Assembly (NCBI GenBank): GCA_028873695.1
Contig: JAPPNU010000015.1
Coordinates: 1 to 64,000, forward strand
Length of the DNA stretch: 64,000 bases
Source: Gemmatimonadota bacterium
Lineage (GTDB): Bacteria; Latescibacterota; UBA2968; GCA-2709665
Direction: 5' to 3'
Below are positions 1 to 9,075 of the stretch, one piece after another. Both the position numbers and the translations under genes were made by a program. Position 1 is the first letter of the stretch, and every line of letters starts with the position of its first letter. The notes under the pieces were generated by a model. It saw only the letters and a program-made list of their open reading frames with translations. It was not told the DNA's origin and did no database searches.

Positions 1-72
1 ACGCACCAAAAAGCGCCTTGCTGCACAACAAACAAAAATACTCGCTTATTTAAGGTCTAATCAGGAGACCCC

Positions 73-1242
73 ATGAAAATCCACGAATACCAGGCCAAGG
101 AAATCCTCAAGTCGTATGGCGTGCCCGTACCCGAGGGACGTCTGGCCACAACGGCCGGCGAGGCCAGGACCGCGGCGGAAGCGCTTGGCGGCGCCGTTGT
201 CGTAAAAGCCCAGATCCACGCCGGCGGGAGGGGCAAGGGGGGCGGGATCAAGATCGCCGGCGACCCTGAAGAGGCCTATGGATACGCCAGGGACATGATC
301 GGACGGAACCTGGTCACGCCGCAGACCGGCCCTGAAGGACAGAACGTCAAGCAGGTGTGGATCGAAAGCGCCACCGATATCGCCCGCGAACTCTACCTGG
401 GCGTGGTACTGGACCGGGATCAGTCCAGGCTGGTCATCATGGCTTCCAGCGAGGGTGGCATGGACATCGAGGAAGTGGCCGCCGCGACGCCCGGGAAGAT
501 CCTGAGGGAGACCGTCGACCCGGCGGTCGGACTTCAACCCTTTCAGGCCCGCAGGCTGGCATTCGGCCTGGGCCTGGAATCAGAAGCGTTCAAACAGGGG
601 GTGCGGTTCATCGACCGGCTCTTTGCCGCCTACCTCGGCACCGACTGTTCCCTGGCCGAAATCAACCCCCTGGTCGTCACCGCCGGCGGCAGCCTGGTGG
701 CGCTGGACGCCAAGATGAATTTCGACGACAACGCGCTCTACCGCCACGAAGACATTCGGGAACTCCGCGACACCGACGAGGAAGACCCTCTGGAAGTGGA
801 TGCCTCCGGATTCGACCTCAATTATATCAAGCTCGACGGGGAGGTCGGCTGCATGGTCAACGGCGCCGGTCTGGCCATGGCCACCATGGACATCGTCAAA
901 TATGCGGGATCGTCACCCGCCAATTTCCTGGACGTGGGTGGCGGCGCCAACGTGGAGCGGGTGGAAAACGCATTCCGCATCCTCCTTTCGGACGCTGGCG
1001 TCAAGGCCGTTCTCATCAACATTTTCGGCGGAATCGTTCGTTGCGACCGGGTCGCCGAAGGTGTGGTCCAGGCGCTCGGGAATTTACCGGTAGACCTTCC
1101 CGTCGTGGTTCGCCTGCAGGGTACCAATGCCGAGGAAGGCGCGCGGATTCTGGAGAACTCGGATCTGAAATTCACGGTGGCGCGCGAGCTGAAAGAAGCG
1201 GCCGAAGCCGTTGTGGCGGCAGTACAGGGCCGGCGCCAATAG
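73..1242 (+). CDS. sucC: Succinyl-CoA ligase [ADP-forming] subunit beta
   Basis: This 389-residue protein has the full length usual for SucC, the ATP-grasp subunit that couples succinyl-CoA cleavage to ADP or GDP phosphorylation in the TCA cycle. The N-terminus MKIHEYQAKEIL is the family signature. A glycine-rich ATP-grasp loop (HAGGRGKGGG, near residue 50), the metal-binding EINPLVV segment (near 196) and the C-terminal ligase segment with FLDVGGGAN and NIFGGIVRCD are all visible. An AGGAG Shine-Dalgarno lies six bases before the ATG. Oddly, the alpha subunit gene sucD, which normally follows directly, is absent: the next gene is a small zinc ribbon protein more than 450 bases away. The alpha subunit may lie upstream of the window or elsewhere. 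Confidence 0.96.
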   Translation: MKIHEYQAKEILKSYGVPVPEGRLATTAGEARTAAEALGGAVVVKAQIHAGGRGKGGGIKIAGDPEEAYGYARDMIGRNLVTPQTGPEGQNVKQVWIESATDIARELYLGVVLDRDQSRLVIMASSEGGMDIEEVAAATPGKILRETVDPAVGLQPFQARRLAFGLGLESEAFKQGVRFIDRLFAAYLGTDCSLAEINPLVVTAGGSLVALDAKMNFDDNALYRHEDIRELRDTDEEDPLEVDASGFDLNYIKLDGEVGCMVNGAGLAMATMDIVKYAGSSPANFLDVGGGANVERVENAFRILLSDAGVKAVLINIFGGIVRCDRVAEGVVQALGNLPVDLPVVVRLQGTNAEEGARILENSDLKFTVARELKEAAEAVVAAVQGRRQ

Positions 1243-1711
1243 CAACTGACCACCCGCTCCCCAAACGACTGTAAACGTGCTCGACGGATCAGCACGGAAA
1301 ACCCCCCGTACCGCCCGTCGCCGGTTGTGAAATACATTGATAGGGCGCAACCCGTTTTTCCTCCCTCTTTCCTTTAGGAGAGAGGGACGGGGAGAGAGGT
1401 CTGCGGGGCAGGGTGGAGGGGTCGCTTTTGCCTTTCGTTTCTTGCTGACCGCTAACGACTGATAGCTGACGGCTTTGGTTGAACACAAGGATGGCTGCAA
1501 AGTATGCAGCCATTTCTTATGACATATGCCAAAATGGCATATTTATGCAAAAAAGACAGGTTGCGGGTGGATCCAGATTGCGCGTATGATTTGATATCTG
1601 CTTGTTTTTCATATATTTCAGTATGTCTTCAATGCTTTGGTACTCATGTTGCTTTAAATGCACCGTCGGACGCCCTATCAATCCGAAGTATCCGGAAAAA
1701 GGAAGCCGTTT
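1243..1711. other. Intergenic region with hairpins
   Basis: No convincing gene is seen here. The stretch holds an imperfect hairpin of a pyrimidine-rich arm and a purine-rich arm (about 1361-1390), a motif resembling short tandem GACTGATAGCTGAC-type sequence (about 1445-1475) that recurs near 52930, and two adjacent small hairpins at 1490-1540. The part from 1540 to 1700 is clearly AT-richer than the flanking genes and probably carries the promoter of the downstream small gene, though no confident -35/-10 pair can be named. Confidence 0.5.
1491..1538 (+). terminator. Two tandem small hairpins, possible terminator
   Basis: The sequence ATGGCTGCA-N4-TGCAGCCAT forms a perfect 9-bp stem followed by TTTCTT. 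A second palindrome, ATATGCCA-AAA-TGGCATAT, follows at once. They lie between sucC and the next gene. Termination is inferred, because the T-tract is short. Confidence 0.4.
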
Positions 1712-2005
1712 ATGCCTACGTATGACTACGCCTGTGAAGCGTGCAGCCATGAATTCGAACATTTTCAGAGCATTACGTCGCCGCCGCTTCGCAAATGTCC
1801 GGAGTGCGGCGAACTTAAGCTGAAGCGGCTCATCGGCGCCGGGGCGGGACTCATCTTCAAGGGATCGGGGTTCTACATTACCGACTACCGGAGCGAGGGA
1901 TACAAGGAGGCGGCAAAGAAGGACGCGCCTAAAGAAAAGAAAAAAGATTCGAAGGAAAAAAGCGGCAGCGGAGCGAAATCCAAAAGCAAGGAAAAAGCGG
2001 CATAA
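1712..2005 (+). CDS. FmdB-family zinc ribbon protein
   Basis: This 97-residue protein starts [11 protein letters not shown], the standard opening of the FmdB/CxxC-CxxC putative regulatory family. The ATG at 1712 was preferred over an in-frame upstream ATG because the family begins at MPxYDY and an AAAGGAAG ribosome site lies just upstream. Two CxxC knuckles (CEAC and CPEC) should bind one zinc. The middle segment [14 protein letters not shown] is also typical. The last ~40 residues are almost entirely Lys, Ser, Glu and Ala, a charged disordered tail. FmdB was named for a formamidase regulator, but the role of most members is unknown. Its position just before dnaK may be incidental. Confidence 0.9.
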   Translation: MPTYDYACEACSHEFEHFQSITSPPLRKCPECGELKLKRLIGAGAGLIFKGSGFYITDYRSEGYKEAAKKDAPKEKKKDSKEKSGSGAKSKSKEKAA

Positions 2006-2040
2006 ATCACGCCGTTATCATCCAGAAAGGAATCCTGAAA

Positions 2041-3960
2041 ATGGGCAAAGTTATCGGAATCGACCTGGGAACGACCAACTCCTGCGTGGCCGTAATGGAG
2101 GGTGGCGACCCCGTCGTGATTCCCAATGCCGAGGGCGGGAGAACCACGCCGTCGGTCATCGCTTTCACCAAGGACGACGAACGCCTCGTCGGCCAGGTGG
2201 CGAAACGCCAGGCCGTGACCAACCCGCAGAATACCGTCTACTCCATCAAACGCTTCATGGGCCGGCGTTACGAGGAAGTGCCCGGTGAAATTGAAGAAGT
2301 GCCCTACGAGGTCCAGAGAGACAGCAATGGCCTTGCAACGGCGAAACTGGGCGACAAGACGTACACGCCTCCCGAGATCTCGGCCATGGTCCTCCAGAAA
2401 ATGAAACAGACGGCCGAAGAATACCTCGGCGAGACCGTTACGGAAGCCGTAATCACGGTTCCGGCCTACTTCAACGACGCACAGCGCAAAGCCACGACGG
2501 ACGCCGGGAAAATCGCCGGCCTGGACGTAAAGCGCATCGTCAACGAACCCACCGCCGCGTCACTGGCCTACGGTCTGGACAAGAAAACCGACGAGATCAT
2601 CGCCGTCTACGATCTGGGCGGCGGTACGTTCGACATTTCCATTCTGGAACTGGGCGACGGCGTATTCGAGGTCAAATCCACCAACGGGGACACCCACCTG
2701 GGCGGCGACGACTTCGATCAGCGCATCATCGACTGGCTCGCGGATGAATTCCAGCGGGAGAACAACATCGACCTGCGCAACGACCCGATGGCGTTGCAGC
2801 GGCTTAAGGAAGCCGCCGAAAAGGCCAAATGCGAGCTTTCCAGTTCCATGCAGACGGATGTCAACCTGCCCTTCGTCACGGCCGATGCGTCAGGTCCCAA
2901 GCATATGAACCTGACCCTGTCCAGGGCAAAGTTCGAGCAACTCGTGGAAGACCTGGTTGAACGTACGAAGAGGCCGTGCATCCAGGCGATCAAGGACGCG
3001 GGACTTTCTCCGTCGGAGATCAACGAGGTCATTCTGGTTGGCGGCAGCACACGCATGCCCAAGGTCCAGCAGGCGGTCAAGGAACTCTTCGGCAAGGACC
3101 CGAACCGGGGCGTGAATCCGGACGAAGTGGTCGCGGTAGGCGCCGCGATCCAGGCTGGCGTGCTATCGGGCGACGTCAAGGACGTGGTACTGCTGGACGT
3201 GACCCCCCTTTCTCTCGGTATCGAGACGCTGGGCGGCGTGATGACAAAACTCATTGATCGCAACACCACCATCCCCACGAAGAAGTCGCAGGTATTCACG
3301 ACCGCTGCCGACAGTCAGCCTTCGGTGGAGGTGCACGTGCTCCAGGGCGAACGGGAAATGTCTGTCGACAACCGAACGATCGGCCGGTTTCACCTGGACG
3401 GCATCCCGCCCGCGCCGCGCGGGACCCCCCAGATCGAAGTCAGCTTCGACATCGACGCCAACGGGATCATGAACGTCTCCGCCAAAGACATGGGTACGAA
3501 CAAGGAACAAAGCATTCGCATCGAAGCCTCTTCGGGCCTTTCCGACGCGGAAATCGATCGGATGGTGAGCGACGCCCAGGAAAACGCCGCCGAAGACAAG
3601 AAACGGCGGGAGGGCATCGAGGTTCGCAACCAGGCGGACCAGCAGGTCTACCAGACCGAAAAGCAGCTCGAAGAGATGGGCGACAAAATCACCGAAGACG
3701 GCAAGGCCAGGGTGCAGGCCGCGGTGGACCGGGTGAAGGAAGCGCTAAAGGGCGAGAACGCGGACGAAATCAAATCCGCCACCGAAGCGCTCACCCAGGA
3801 GTGGCACCAGGTCGCCAGCGAACTCTATGCGCAGGCCTCGCAGGCCGGACCCGAGGCCGGGACTCCCGGCGACCCGGGGCAGGAGGCAGGCGAGCAGAAG
3901 CAGGATGACGGCGTCGTGGACGCGGAGTACGAAGTCGTGGATGACGAAAAAAAGAAATAA
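2041..3960 (+). CDS. dnaK: Molecular chaperone DnaK (Hsp70)
   Basis: DnaK is the cytosolic Hsp70 chaperone that binds exposed hydrophobic peptides in an ATP-controlled cycle with DnaJ and GrpE. The 639-residue protein is full length. It opens [15 protein letters not shown] (phosphate-1 motif) and has the [10 protein letters not shown] phosphate-2 motif near residue 200, the adenosine motif around [12 protein letters not shown] near 340, the interdomain linker [15 protein letters not shown] near 385, a beta-sandwich substrate domain and an acidic C-terminal tail with the [11 protein letters not shown] ending. An AAAGGA site precedes the ATG. Neither grpE nor dnaJ is adjacent, and no CIRCE operator was seen upstream. 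Confidence 0.98.
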   Translation: MGKVIGIDLGTTNSCVAVMEGGDPVVIPNAEGGRTTPSVIAFTKDDERLVGQVAKRQAVTNPQNTVYSIKRFMGRRYEEVPGEIEEVPYEVQRDSNGLATAKLGDKTYTPPEISAMVLQKMKQTAEEYLGETVTEAVITVPAYFNDAQRKATTDAGKIAGLDVKRIVNEPTAASLAYGLDKKTDEIIAVYDLGGGTFDISILELGDGVFEVKSTNGDTHLGGDDFDQRIIDWLADEFQRENNIDLRNDPMALQRLKEAAEKAKCELSSSMQTDVNLPFVTADASGPKHMNLTLSRAKFEQLVEDLVERTKRPCIQAIKDAGLSPSEINEVILVGGSTRMPKVQQAVKELFGKDPNRGVNPDEVVAVGAAIQAGVLSGDVKDVVLLDVTPLSLGIETLGGVMTKLIDRNTTIPTKKSQVFTTAADSQPSVEVHVLQGEREMSVDNRTIGRFHLDGIPPAPRGTPQIEVSFDIDANGIMNVSAKDMGTNKEQSIRIEASSGLSDAEIDRMVSDAQENAAEDKKRREGIEVRNQADQQVYQTEKQLEEMGDKITEDGKARVQAAVDRVKEALKGENADEIKSATEALTQEWHQVASELYAQASQAGPEAGTPGDPGQEAGEQKQDDGVVDAEYEVVDDEKKK

Positions 3961-3979
3961 TCTCAATCAGACAAAGAAC

Positions 3980-4017
3980 AGCGGAGGCGATTCCCTCGTG
4001 ATCGCCTCCGCTTTTTT
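3980..4017 (+). terminator. Rho-independent terminator of dnaK
   Basis: A perfect 12-bp stem (AGCGGAGGCGAT paired with ATCGCCTCCGCT) with a 9-base loop is followed by six T residues, 19 bases after the dnaK stop codon. Confidence 0.92.
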
Positions 4018-4342
4018 GTATACAGACAACTGCTCTAACCCTGGAAGCCACACCGTTTACCGGTGCGACACCTTGCCAGAGTACTGCCAGAGCAGGGCGC
4101 GTTGTTCCGTCCCGCACCGGTTTACGTTATCCTCCGGGGTTGGCAGGTCAGCATATCGGGTGCGTCCTGTGAGGGTATTCGCGCCATGCATGAGGCAGGC
4201 CCCGCGCCCAGCGGCGACTTTTGGTTCCTTTTGGTCGCTTCAAAAGGAACACGCCGTAGGCAGGGAATTTTGGGGGACGTGGTTGTTGAATTTGAGTTTG
4301 GTCTCTTTCTTTCCTGTCTTTCGGCGAACGGACTCGGGGAAC
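4018..4342. other. Intergenic region after dnaK
   Basis: No gene was found. It contains a hairpin at 4224-4250 (GTTCCTTTTG, seven-base loop, CAAAAGGAAC), which could be a repeated extragenic palindrome. The rest is unremarkable. Confidence 0.45.
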
Positions 4343-4552
4343 CTATTGCCGTGATCGTTCCTCGAGGTTCCGCGCCGAGAAGAGTTCCCACGCCCGTTCC
4401 CGTGCCGTCGTCTCATCCCGCGGCGTGTTCAGCTTGTACTCAAACCGAAGGCGCTGCGTACCGTCGACAATCTCAAAGACCTCGACGATCCAGAAGTCGC
4501 CGTCATGTCCGGCAATCAGTTTGAACTCACGGTCTTCGTGGCGAACAATCAT
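4343..4552 (-). CDS. Small hypothetical protein downstream of PhyH gene
   Basis: This 69-residue protein (start MIVRHEDREFKLIAG) is not recognised. The sequence is rich in charged and aromatic residues and reads like a small soluble beta-rich domain. There is no signal peptide, membrane segment or metal motif. It lies 75 bases downstream of the dioxygenase gene on the same strand and could be co-transcribed. Frame openness and amino-acid composition support coding, but no homology can be claimed. Confidence 0.5.
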   Translation of the reverse strand: MIVRHEDREFKLIAGHDGDFWIVEVFEIVDGTQRLRFEYKLNTPRDETTARERAWELFSARNLEERSRQ

Positions 4553-4627
4553 GGATCGCCCTGCCCTCCACGTTCCGCGACAACGGTCAATCGATCGGAT
4601 ATGGCGGCCGGTGGCCGCCGTTCGACG

Positions 4628-5461
4628 CTACCAGCGATCCAGTCCCAGGAGCCGTCGGCCGAGCGGCGTCAATCGCGCCGTTTCACCTTCCAAATGCTCC
4701 TTTTCCCTCTGGTTCTTCCCCAATCCCGTGAGGCGTTCGCGCCAGCCCTCGATGCGGCTCTCCCGATGTGATTCGTCCTCCTCCTTCGCCGGAGTCATCG
4801 TGATGTATTGCACGATGCGGGGCCGGTCGGCCGAGTTGGGACTGCTCCCGTGCGGCAAGAGACTGTGCCAGATCACAAGATCGCCCTCCCTGCCGGCGAT
4901 CGGCTTCGCCTGATGTCCGAATTCCTCCTGCATCCGCCTCCTGGGGTCGTCCTCTTCCGACAGCGTCTCCAGCCAGTCCCTGATTCGCCGGTGGAAGCCG
5001 GGTATGCACGTAAACGCGCCCTGGTTCGCCGCCGTATCGGACAGATAGAGCACGCCCTGAACCATAAAGCGCGACGGATCATCCAGTGAAATATCCCAGT
5101 GCAAATAGGGACCCTTGAAACTGAAGCCGGGCCGTTCCGGCGGATTCAGACTCGTCCTGTCGAAGCTCACCCAGAGTTTTTCGGTTCCCCATACATCCGC
5201 AAATGCACCGTGTACCCTCGGGTACTGCCTGTTGTCCCACAGCGCCTGATGCTGGTACATTTCAACCATGATACCGGGCCTCGGCGGCTCCGGATACCAC
5301 GTTTCCGGATCTGTGGCGTCCATCTCCAGAAATGCCCACACGGCAGCTTCGGCCTCACGGCAGTTTTCCGGCGGCACGGCCTCGGGCACAACAACGTATC
5401 CGTTCTCGCCCCAGAAATCCAAAGCCTCCGCGTCCAGAACAGCCATGTCGTCCTCCTTCAT
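4628..5461 (-). CDS. Phytanoyl-CoA dioxygenase (PhyH) family protein
   Basis: This is a 277-residue Fe(II)/2-oxoglutarate oxygenase of the PhyH family. The iron-binding facial triad is visible: HxD in YLHWDISLDD (about residue 125) and the distal His in HSLLPHGSSPN (about 205), followed by a 2-oxoglutarate-binding Arg in ADRPRIVQY. PhyH homologues hydroxylate many small substrates, and the physiological substrate here cannot be read from sequence. The N-terminus (FWGENGYVVVPEAVP) matches the usual opening of the fold. It is one of three PhyH-family genes in the window. The start was taken at the first ATG, although a second Met follows five codons later and could equally be used. Confidence 0.85.
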   Translation of the reverse strand: MKEDDMAVLDAEALDFWGENGYVVVPEAVPPENCREAEAAVWAFLEMDATDPETWYPEPPRPGIMVEMYQHQALWDNRQYPRVHGAFADVWGTEKLWVSFDRTSLNPPERPGFSFKGPYLHWDISLDDPSRFMVQGVLYLSDTAANQGAFTCIPGFHRRIRDWLETLSEEDDPRRRMQEEFGHQAKPIAGREGDLVIWHSLLPHGSSPNSADRPRIVQYITMTPAKEEDESHRESRIEGWRERLTGLGKNQREKEHLEGETARLTPLGRRLLGLDRW

Positions 5462-6050
5462 TCGGTGCCACGGAAGTAGATGACTTCCGACAATCTCCCG
5501 GCGGTACCGGGCAATCTCGAATATGGTTCCATAGATTACGCTGTCAAGTCATTTGGACGGCGATTCACCTCAATCCGAAGAAAGGCAACGGCGAAATTTA
5601 CCACAAAAAGCACAAAAGGCGCAGAAGGTACCGGTGCAAACCGGGGTATTGAGGTCGTCCGGAAGTACATTTCTTTTGTTCACGTCCAGTGACCCCAGGT
5701 ATCCAGGAACGGAGTGGTCCGGAAGGGGTGACCTTTTGTGTTTTTGTGCCTTTTGTGGTTATTGTCTTTAAACGGCTCACGAAACGTCTCCCACTCCTCG
5801 AGTCGCGTAGGGGCCGCGATCCCTGGATTGGTCCGGCACGGGACCATGGCGCGAATCGCCAATATACCGCGCAAAAGCCTTTTTTTGTGGCTAATGCGTC
5901 GTACTTATTTATATTTCACAGGCGGCCGGGCTTCTTCCGGACAGCCCGTCCCGCGTTCCCGAAGGGTATTGCAACACGGGTCCGAATGCTCACACCGACA
6001 ACGGCGGCCGGGGGTATTCGTATGCAATTTCAATTCCTGGAACCCAGTCT
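5462..6050. other. Intergenic region between divergent genes with a dispersed repeat
   Basis: No gene is supported. The region separates the minus-strand PhyH gene from the plus-strand ccm locus. It contains one copy of the ~150-bp dispersed repeat (5566-5707) followed by an inverted partial copy (5730-5771), together making a large imperfect palindrome. An AT-rich stretch at 5880-5925 is the best place for the ccm promoter, but no confident promoter elements can be assigned. Confidence 0.5.
5566..5771 (+). repeat. Dispersed ~150-bp repeat, copy A with inverted half copy
   Basis: The core contains ACCACAAAAAGCACAAAAGG and a downstream GTTCACGTCCAGTGAC block, both shared with copies at 13896, 18647 and 30508. 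From 5730 the core recurs in reverse complement, so the locus is an imperfect inverted repeat. Confidence 0.8.
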
Positions 6051-6488
6051 ATGACGGTCCGAAAGGTCAAATTCATCTCGGGATTCGCGGTTATCGTCGC
6101 GTGTCTTGTATTCCTGGTTATAAGCAGTTCTCAGAAAATGGGGATGTATTACCTCACCGTTACCGAACTGGAAGCCCGGGAGACTGAGTTTCTGAACAAA
6201 CGCATCAAGCTGGCGGGCAAGGTCACGCCCGGCACGATACTGAAACTTCCGGACCGTATTGTCGAGTTCCAGATCTGGGAACCCCTGGAGGGAAATGCCT
6301 TCTCCACGAAACGACAGGTCGTATACGCGGGTATCGTGCCGGACACCTTCAGAGACGAAGCCGACGTGGTCCTGGAAGGTGAAGTAGGCGCGAGCGGCCG
6401 CTTCCGCGCCGACACCCTGCTGGCCAAATGTCCGTCCAAGTACGAAGGTCAGTCCTACGAAGAAATCAAGGAATCCTACAGCAGATAA
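6051..6488 (+). CDS. ccmE: Cytochrome c maturation protein CcmE, CxxxY variant
   Basis: CcmE is the periplasmic haem chaperone of System I. It receives haem from the CcmABCD complex and passes it to CcmF for attachment to apocytochrome c. The 145-residue protein has one N-terminal membrane anchor (residues 8-25) and the OB-fold body (KLAGKVTPGTI, VVYAGIVPDTFRD, VVLEGEV). The usual haem-binding HxxxY in the C-terminal LAKHDExY motif is replaced: here it reads LLAKCPSKYEG, so Cys127 takes the place of His and Tyr131 is kept. CxxxY CcmE proteins are known from some archaea and sulfate reducers. It is the first gene of the ccm run. Confidence 0.88.
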   Translation: MTVRKVKFISGFAVIVACLVFLVISSSQKMGMYYLTVTELEARETEFLNKRIKLAGKVTPGTILKLPDRIVEFQIWEPLEGNAFSTKRQVVYAGIVPDTFRDEADVVLEGEVGASGRFRADTLLAKCPSKYEGQSYEEIKESYSR

Positions 6489-6535
6489 TCCTCACCCGGG
6501 AAAGCCGGGTCATGCGATGACCCGCGGCTCCGACG

Positions 6536-8518
6536 ATGGCTGAATTCGGCAACTTCCTCATCTGGTTCTCGGTTGTCACGTCCCTCTACGCGGCGGTATC
6601 CGGCGTTCTGGCCGGTCGGACCGGCAGGCTGAATCTCACACTCAGTACGGAACGCGCGGTCACCGCCACTTTTCTGATGGTTCTGGCGGCCTTCGGCCTG
6701 CTGGAGTCCTTTTTTCTGACCGACCGCTTCGACCTCCACTACGTGGCCGGCCATTCCAGCCGCGATCTGCCGACGCCCTACAAGTTCACAGCGGTCTGGT
6801 CGGGCATGGAAGGCTCGCTCCTGCTGTGGGCCTTTATTCTGGCCGCGTTCAATTTCTTCGCCACGCGCAATACCCGCAGGTTCCGGGGCGCGCTTCCCTC
6901 TTACGCGACCGTGGTGATGTCGCTTACCCAGGTCTTCTTCCTCGTACTGATCGGATATTACGAGAATCCCTTTCGTGAACTCGGCTTTACGGCGGCCGAC
7001 GGCCAGGGCATGAATCCGCTCCTGGTCCATCCGGCCATGGCCATTCACCCTCCCATGTTGTATCTCGGTTACGTGGGATTCATCGTACCGTATGCGTTTG
7101 CAATGGCCGCGCTATTGAGCCGGCAGGTGGATGAATCGTGGATCCGCACCACCCGGCGCTGGACCATCTGGCCATGGTTTTTCCTGGGGACCGGGCAGTT
7201 GCTGGGCGGCAACTGGGCCTACGTGGTTCTCGGATGGGGCGGGTACTGGGGTTGGGACCCGGTGGAAAACGCCGCCTTGTTGCCGTGGCTTACGGGCACC
7301 GCCTTTCTGCACTCGGTTATGATCCAGGAAAAGAAGGGGATGCTCAAAGTCTGGAACATGGCGCTTATCATCCTCACCTTTACGCTCTGCATCTACGGCA
7401 CGTTCCTGACCCGGAGCGGCCTGGTTTCGTCGGTACACGCATTCGCCCAGTCGCCGATCGGCGGCGTGTTCCTGTATTTCCTGGCGGTAATCGTCGTGTT
7501 TTCCGCCGGTATTCTATGGCGAAGGAGGGCTTTGCTGACGAGCAGGAACGAATACGAATCTCCCGTCTCCCGGGAAGGGGGATTTCTGCTGAATAATCTG
7601 CTTTTCCTGACCGCCGCATTCGCGGTATTCTGGGGCGTGATGTTCCCGGTGCTTTCCGAAGCCGTCACCGGCTCCAAAGTCACCGTTGGCCCTCCCTTTT
7701 TCAGCACGGTCATGACGCCCATCGGCCTGCTGCTTCTCCTGTTGACGGGCGTTGGACCGCTGCTGGCCTGGCGGAAGACGTCGGCGCGCAGCCTGAAAAA
7801 GCACTTCGCCGGTCCGGGCGTCTTCGGTCTTATCTGCGGCGCCGCGGCATTCGCCCTCGGCGTGCGTGAAATCTATGCATTGATCTCCTTTACGCTCTGC
7901 GGATTCGTGACCGGAGCCATCGCCACCGAGTTTCACAGAGGCGCGAAGGCGCGCGGCAGCAGTTCAAGGGAGCCCTATCTCAAAGCGCTGTGGTCGCTCA
8001 CCGTCCGAAACCGACGGCGTTACGGCGGATATATCGTCCACTTCGGCGTCGTTCTCCTCTTCTTCGGATTCACCGGAAACGCCTTCAACCGGGAAATCGA
8101 AGCGGCACTGAAGCATGGCGAGTCCGCGACCCTCGGCGGATACCGGCTCGTCTACGAAGGCACCTCACAAAGTCAGAATCCGCTCACCATTGTCATCCAG
8201 ACCCAACTGGGCGTTTACCAGGGAGACGAGCGCCTGGGTACGATGTGGCCGGAGCAGCACGTCTACTACAAGCGAAGTGACCAGCAGCGAACGACCGAAG
8301 TCGCCGTTCGCTCCAGCCTCAAGGAAGACCTCTATGTCCTGTATGAGGGGCGGGACCCGGACGGCGCCGCCCTGTTCAGGATCTACGTCAATCCCCTCGT
8401 AATGTGGGTGTGGATAGGCGCTTGGGTTCTTACCCTCGGGACCGTGATCGCCATCCTGCCCGACCGGCGGGAACGCCTCAGGCGCGGACGTAACATCGAG
8501 TTTCCTGCCGCTTCCTGA
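6536..8518 (+). CDS. ccmF: Haem lyase CcmF (CcmF/NrfE family)
   Basis: This 660-residue polytopic membrane protein acts in haem ligation to apocytochrome c. About 15 hydrophobic segments are visible. The periplasmic tryptophan-rich WWD-type haem-handling motif is present as GGYWGWDPVENAALLPW (about residues 235-252), and conserved histidines occur in HPAMAIHPPMLY (about 167-178). The C-terminal part carries the periplasmic domain before the last membrane segment. It lies 47 bases after ccmE, consistent with one transcript. Confidence 0.96.
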   Translation: MAEFGNFLIWFSVVTSLYAAVSGVLAGRTGRLNLTLSTERAVTATFLMVLAAFGLLESFFLTDRFDLHYVAGHSSRDLPTPYKFTAVWSGMEGSLLLWAFILAAFNFFATRNTRRFRGALPSYATVVMSLTQVFFLVLIGYYENPFRELGFTAADGQGMNPLLVHPAMAIHPPMLYLGYVGFIVPYAFAMAALLSRQVDESWIRTTRRWTIWPWFFLGTGQLLGGNWAYVVLGWGGYWGWDPVENAALLPWLTGTAFLHSVMIQEKKGMLKVWNMALIILTFTLCIYGTFLTRSGLVSSVHAFAQSPIGGVFLYFLAVIVVFSAGILWRRRALLTSRNEYESPVSREGGFLLNNLLFLTAAFAVFWGVMFPVLSEAVTGSKVTVGPPFFSTVMTPIGLLLLLLTGVGPLLAWRKTSARSLKKHFAGPGVFGLICGAAAFALGVREIYALISFTLCGFVTGAIATEFHRGAKARGSSSREPYLKALWSLTVRNRRRYGGYIVHFGVVLLFFGFTGNAFNREIEAALKHGESATLGGYRLVYEGTSQSQNPLTIVIQTQLGVYQGDERLGTMWPEQHVYYKRSDQQRTTEVAVRSSLKEDLYVLYEGRDPDGAALFRIYVNPLVMWVWIGAWVLTLGTVIAILPDRRERLRRGRNIEFPAAS

Positions 8519-8610
8519 AAGGATCCAGTCTGAAGAAAGAGAACCGAACAATTGAAGACGGGAAACGTGAGACAACCGGCGCGGTCTTTTCCGGGCTTTC
8601 CGTTTACCCT

Positions 8611-9075
8611 ATGAGGATGATCGTCCCGGCGCTCCTGCTTCTCTTGCTGGCGGGTTCCGTATTTGCGGAAGTGGCGCAGGAACGGGTGAGAGACGTGGCA
8701 AAGGGCCTGGCGTGCCTCTGCGGCACCTGCCCCCGCCGGCCGCTGGATGAGTGCGCCTGCGGTTGGGCGGATCAGAAGAGAGCCCGCATCGCCGAAGCCC
8801 TGGAAGCAGGTCAGGACAGAGAAGCCATCATCGCGGGCTTTGTCGCGGAATTCGGGCAGGAAGTTTACGTGACGCCCCCCGCCTCGGGATTCAATCTTTC
8901 CGCCTGGATCATGCCCATCATGGCTCTCCTGCTTGGCGGCGTTGTGCTGGGGGCCGTGTTGCGCGGCTGGTCGCGTCAACGGGGTACTCCCGCGGCCGGC
9001 AGGGTCCCGGAGGCAGATACCGACGACCCGTACAGGCTGAGGTTGGAGAAGGAACTCCGGGAGCGGGACCTGTGA
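8611..9075 (+). CDS. ccmH: CcmH-like thiol protein with cysteine-rich motif
   Basis: This 154-residue protein has a signal peptide (residues 1-19), a short helical CcmH domain, a transmembrane helix (about 94-113) and a cytoplasmic tail. Classic CcmH reduces apocytochrome thiols through an LRCxxC motif. Here that site reads LACLCGTC, with further cysteines in DECACGW, giving Cys35, 37, 40, 48 and 50. The flanking sequence (DVAKGLAC and ADQKRARIAEALEAGQDREAIIAGFVAEFG) is ordinary for the family. Cysteine-rich CcmH variants occur in several non-proteobacterial phyla; whether this one binds metal or does disulfide exchange cannot be decided here. Its stop overlaps the next start (GTGA). Confidence 0.85.
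   Translation: MRMIVPALLLLLLAGSVFAEVAQERVRDVAKGLACLCGTCPRRPLDECACGWADQKRARIAEALEAGQDREAIIAGFVAEFGQEVYVTPPASGFNLSAWIMPIMALLLGGVVLGAVLRGWSRQRGTPAAGRVPEADTDDPYRLRLEKELRERDL

Noticed and set aside
8751..9071. Upstream extension of the ccm zinc ribbon gene
   Set aside because: It overlaps ccmH in another frame, and a GTG at 9072 with GTGA coupling is more natural.
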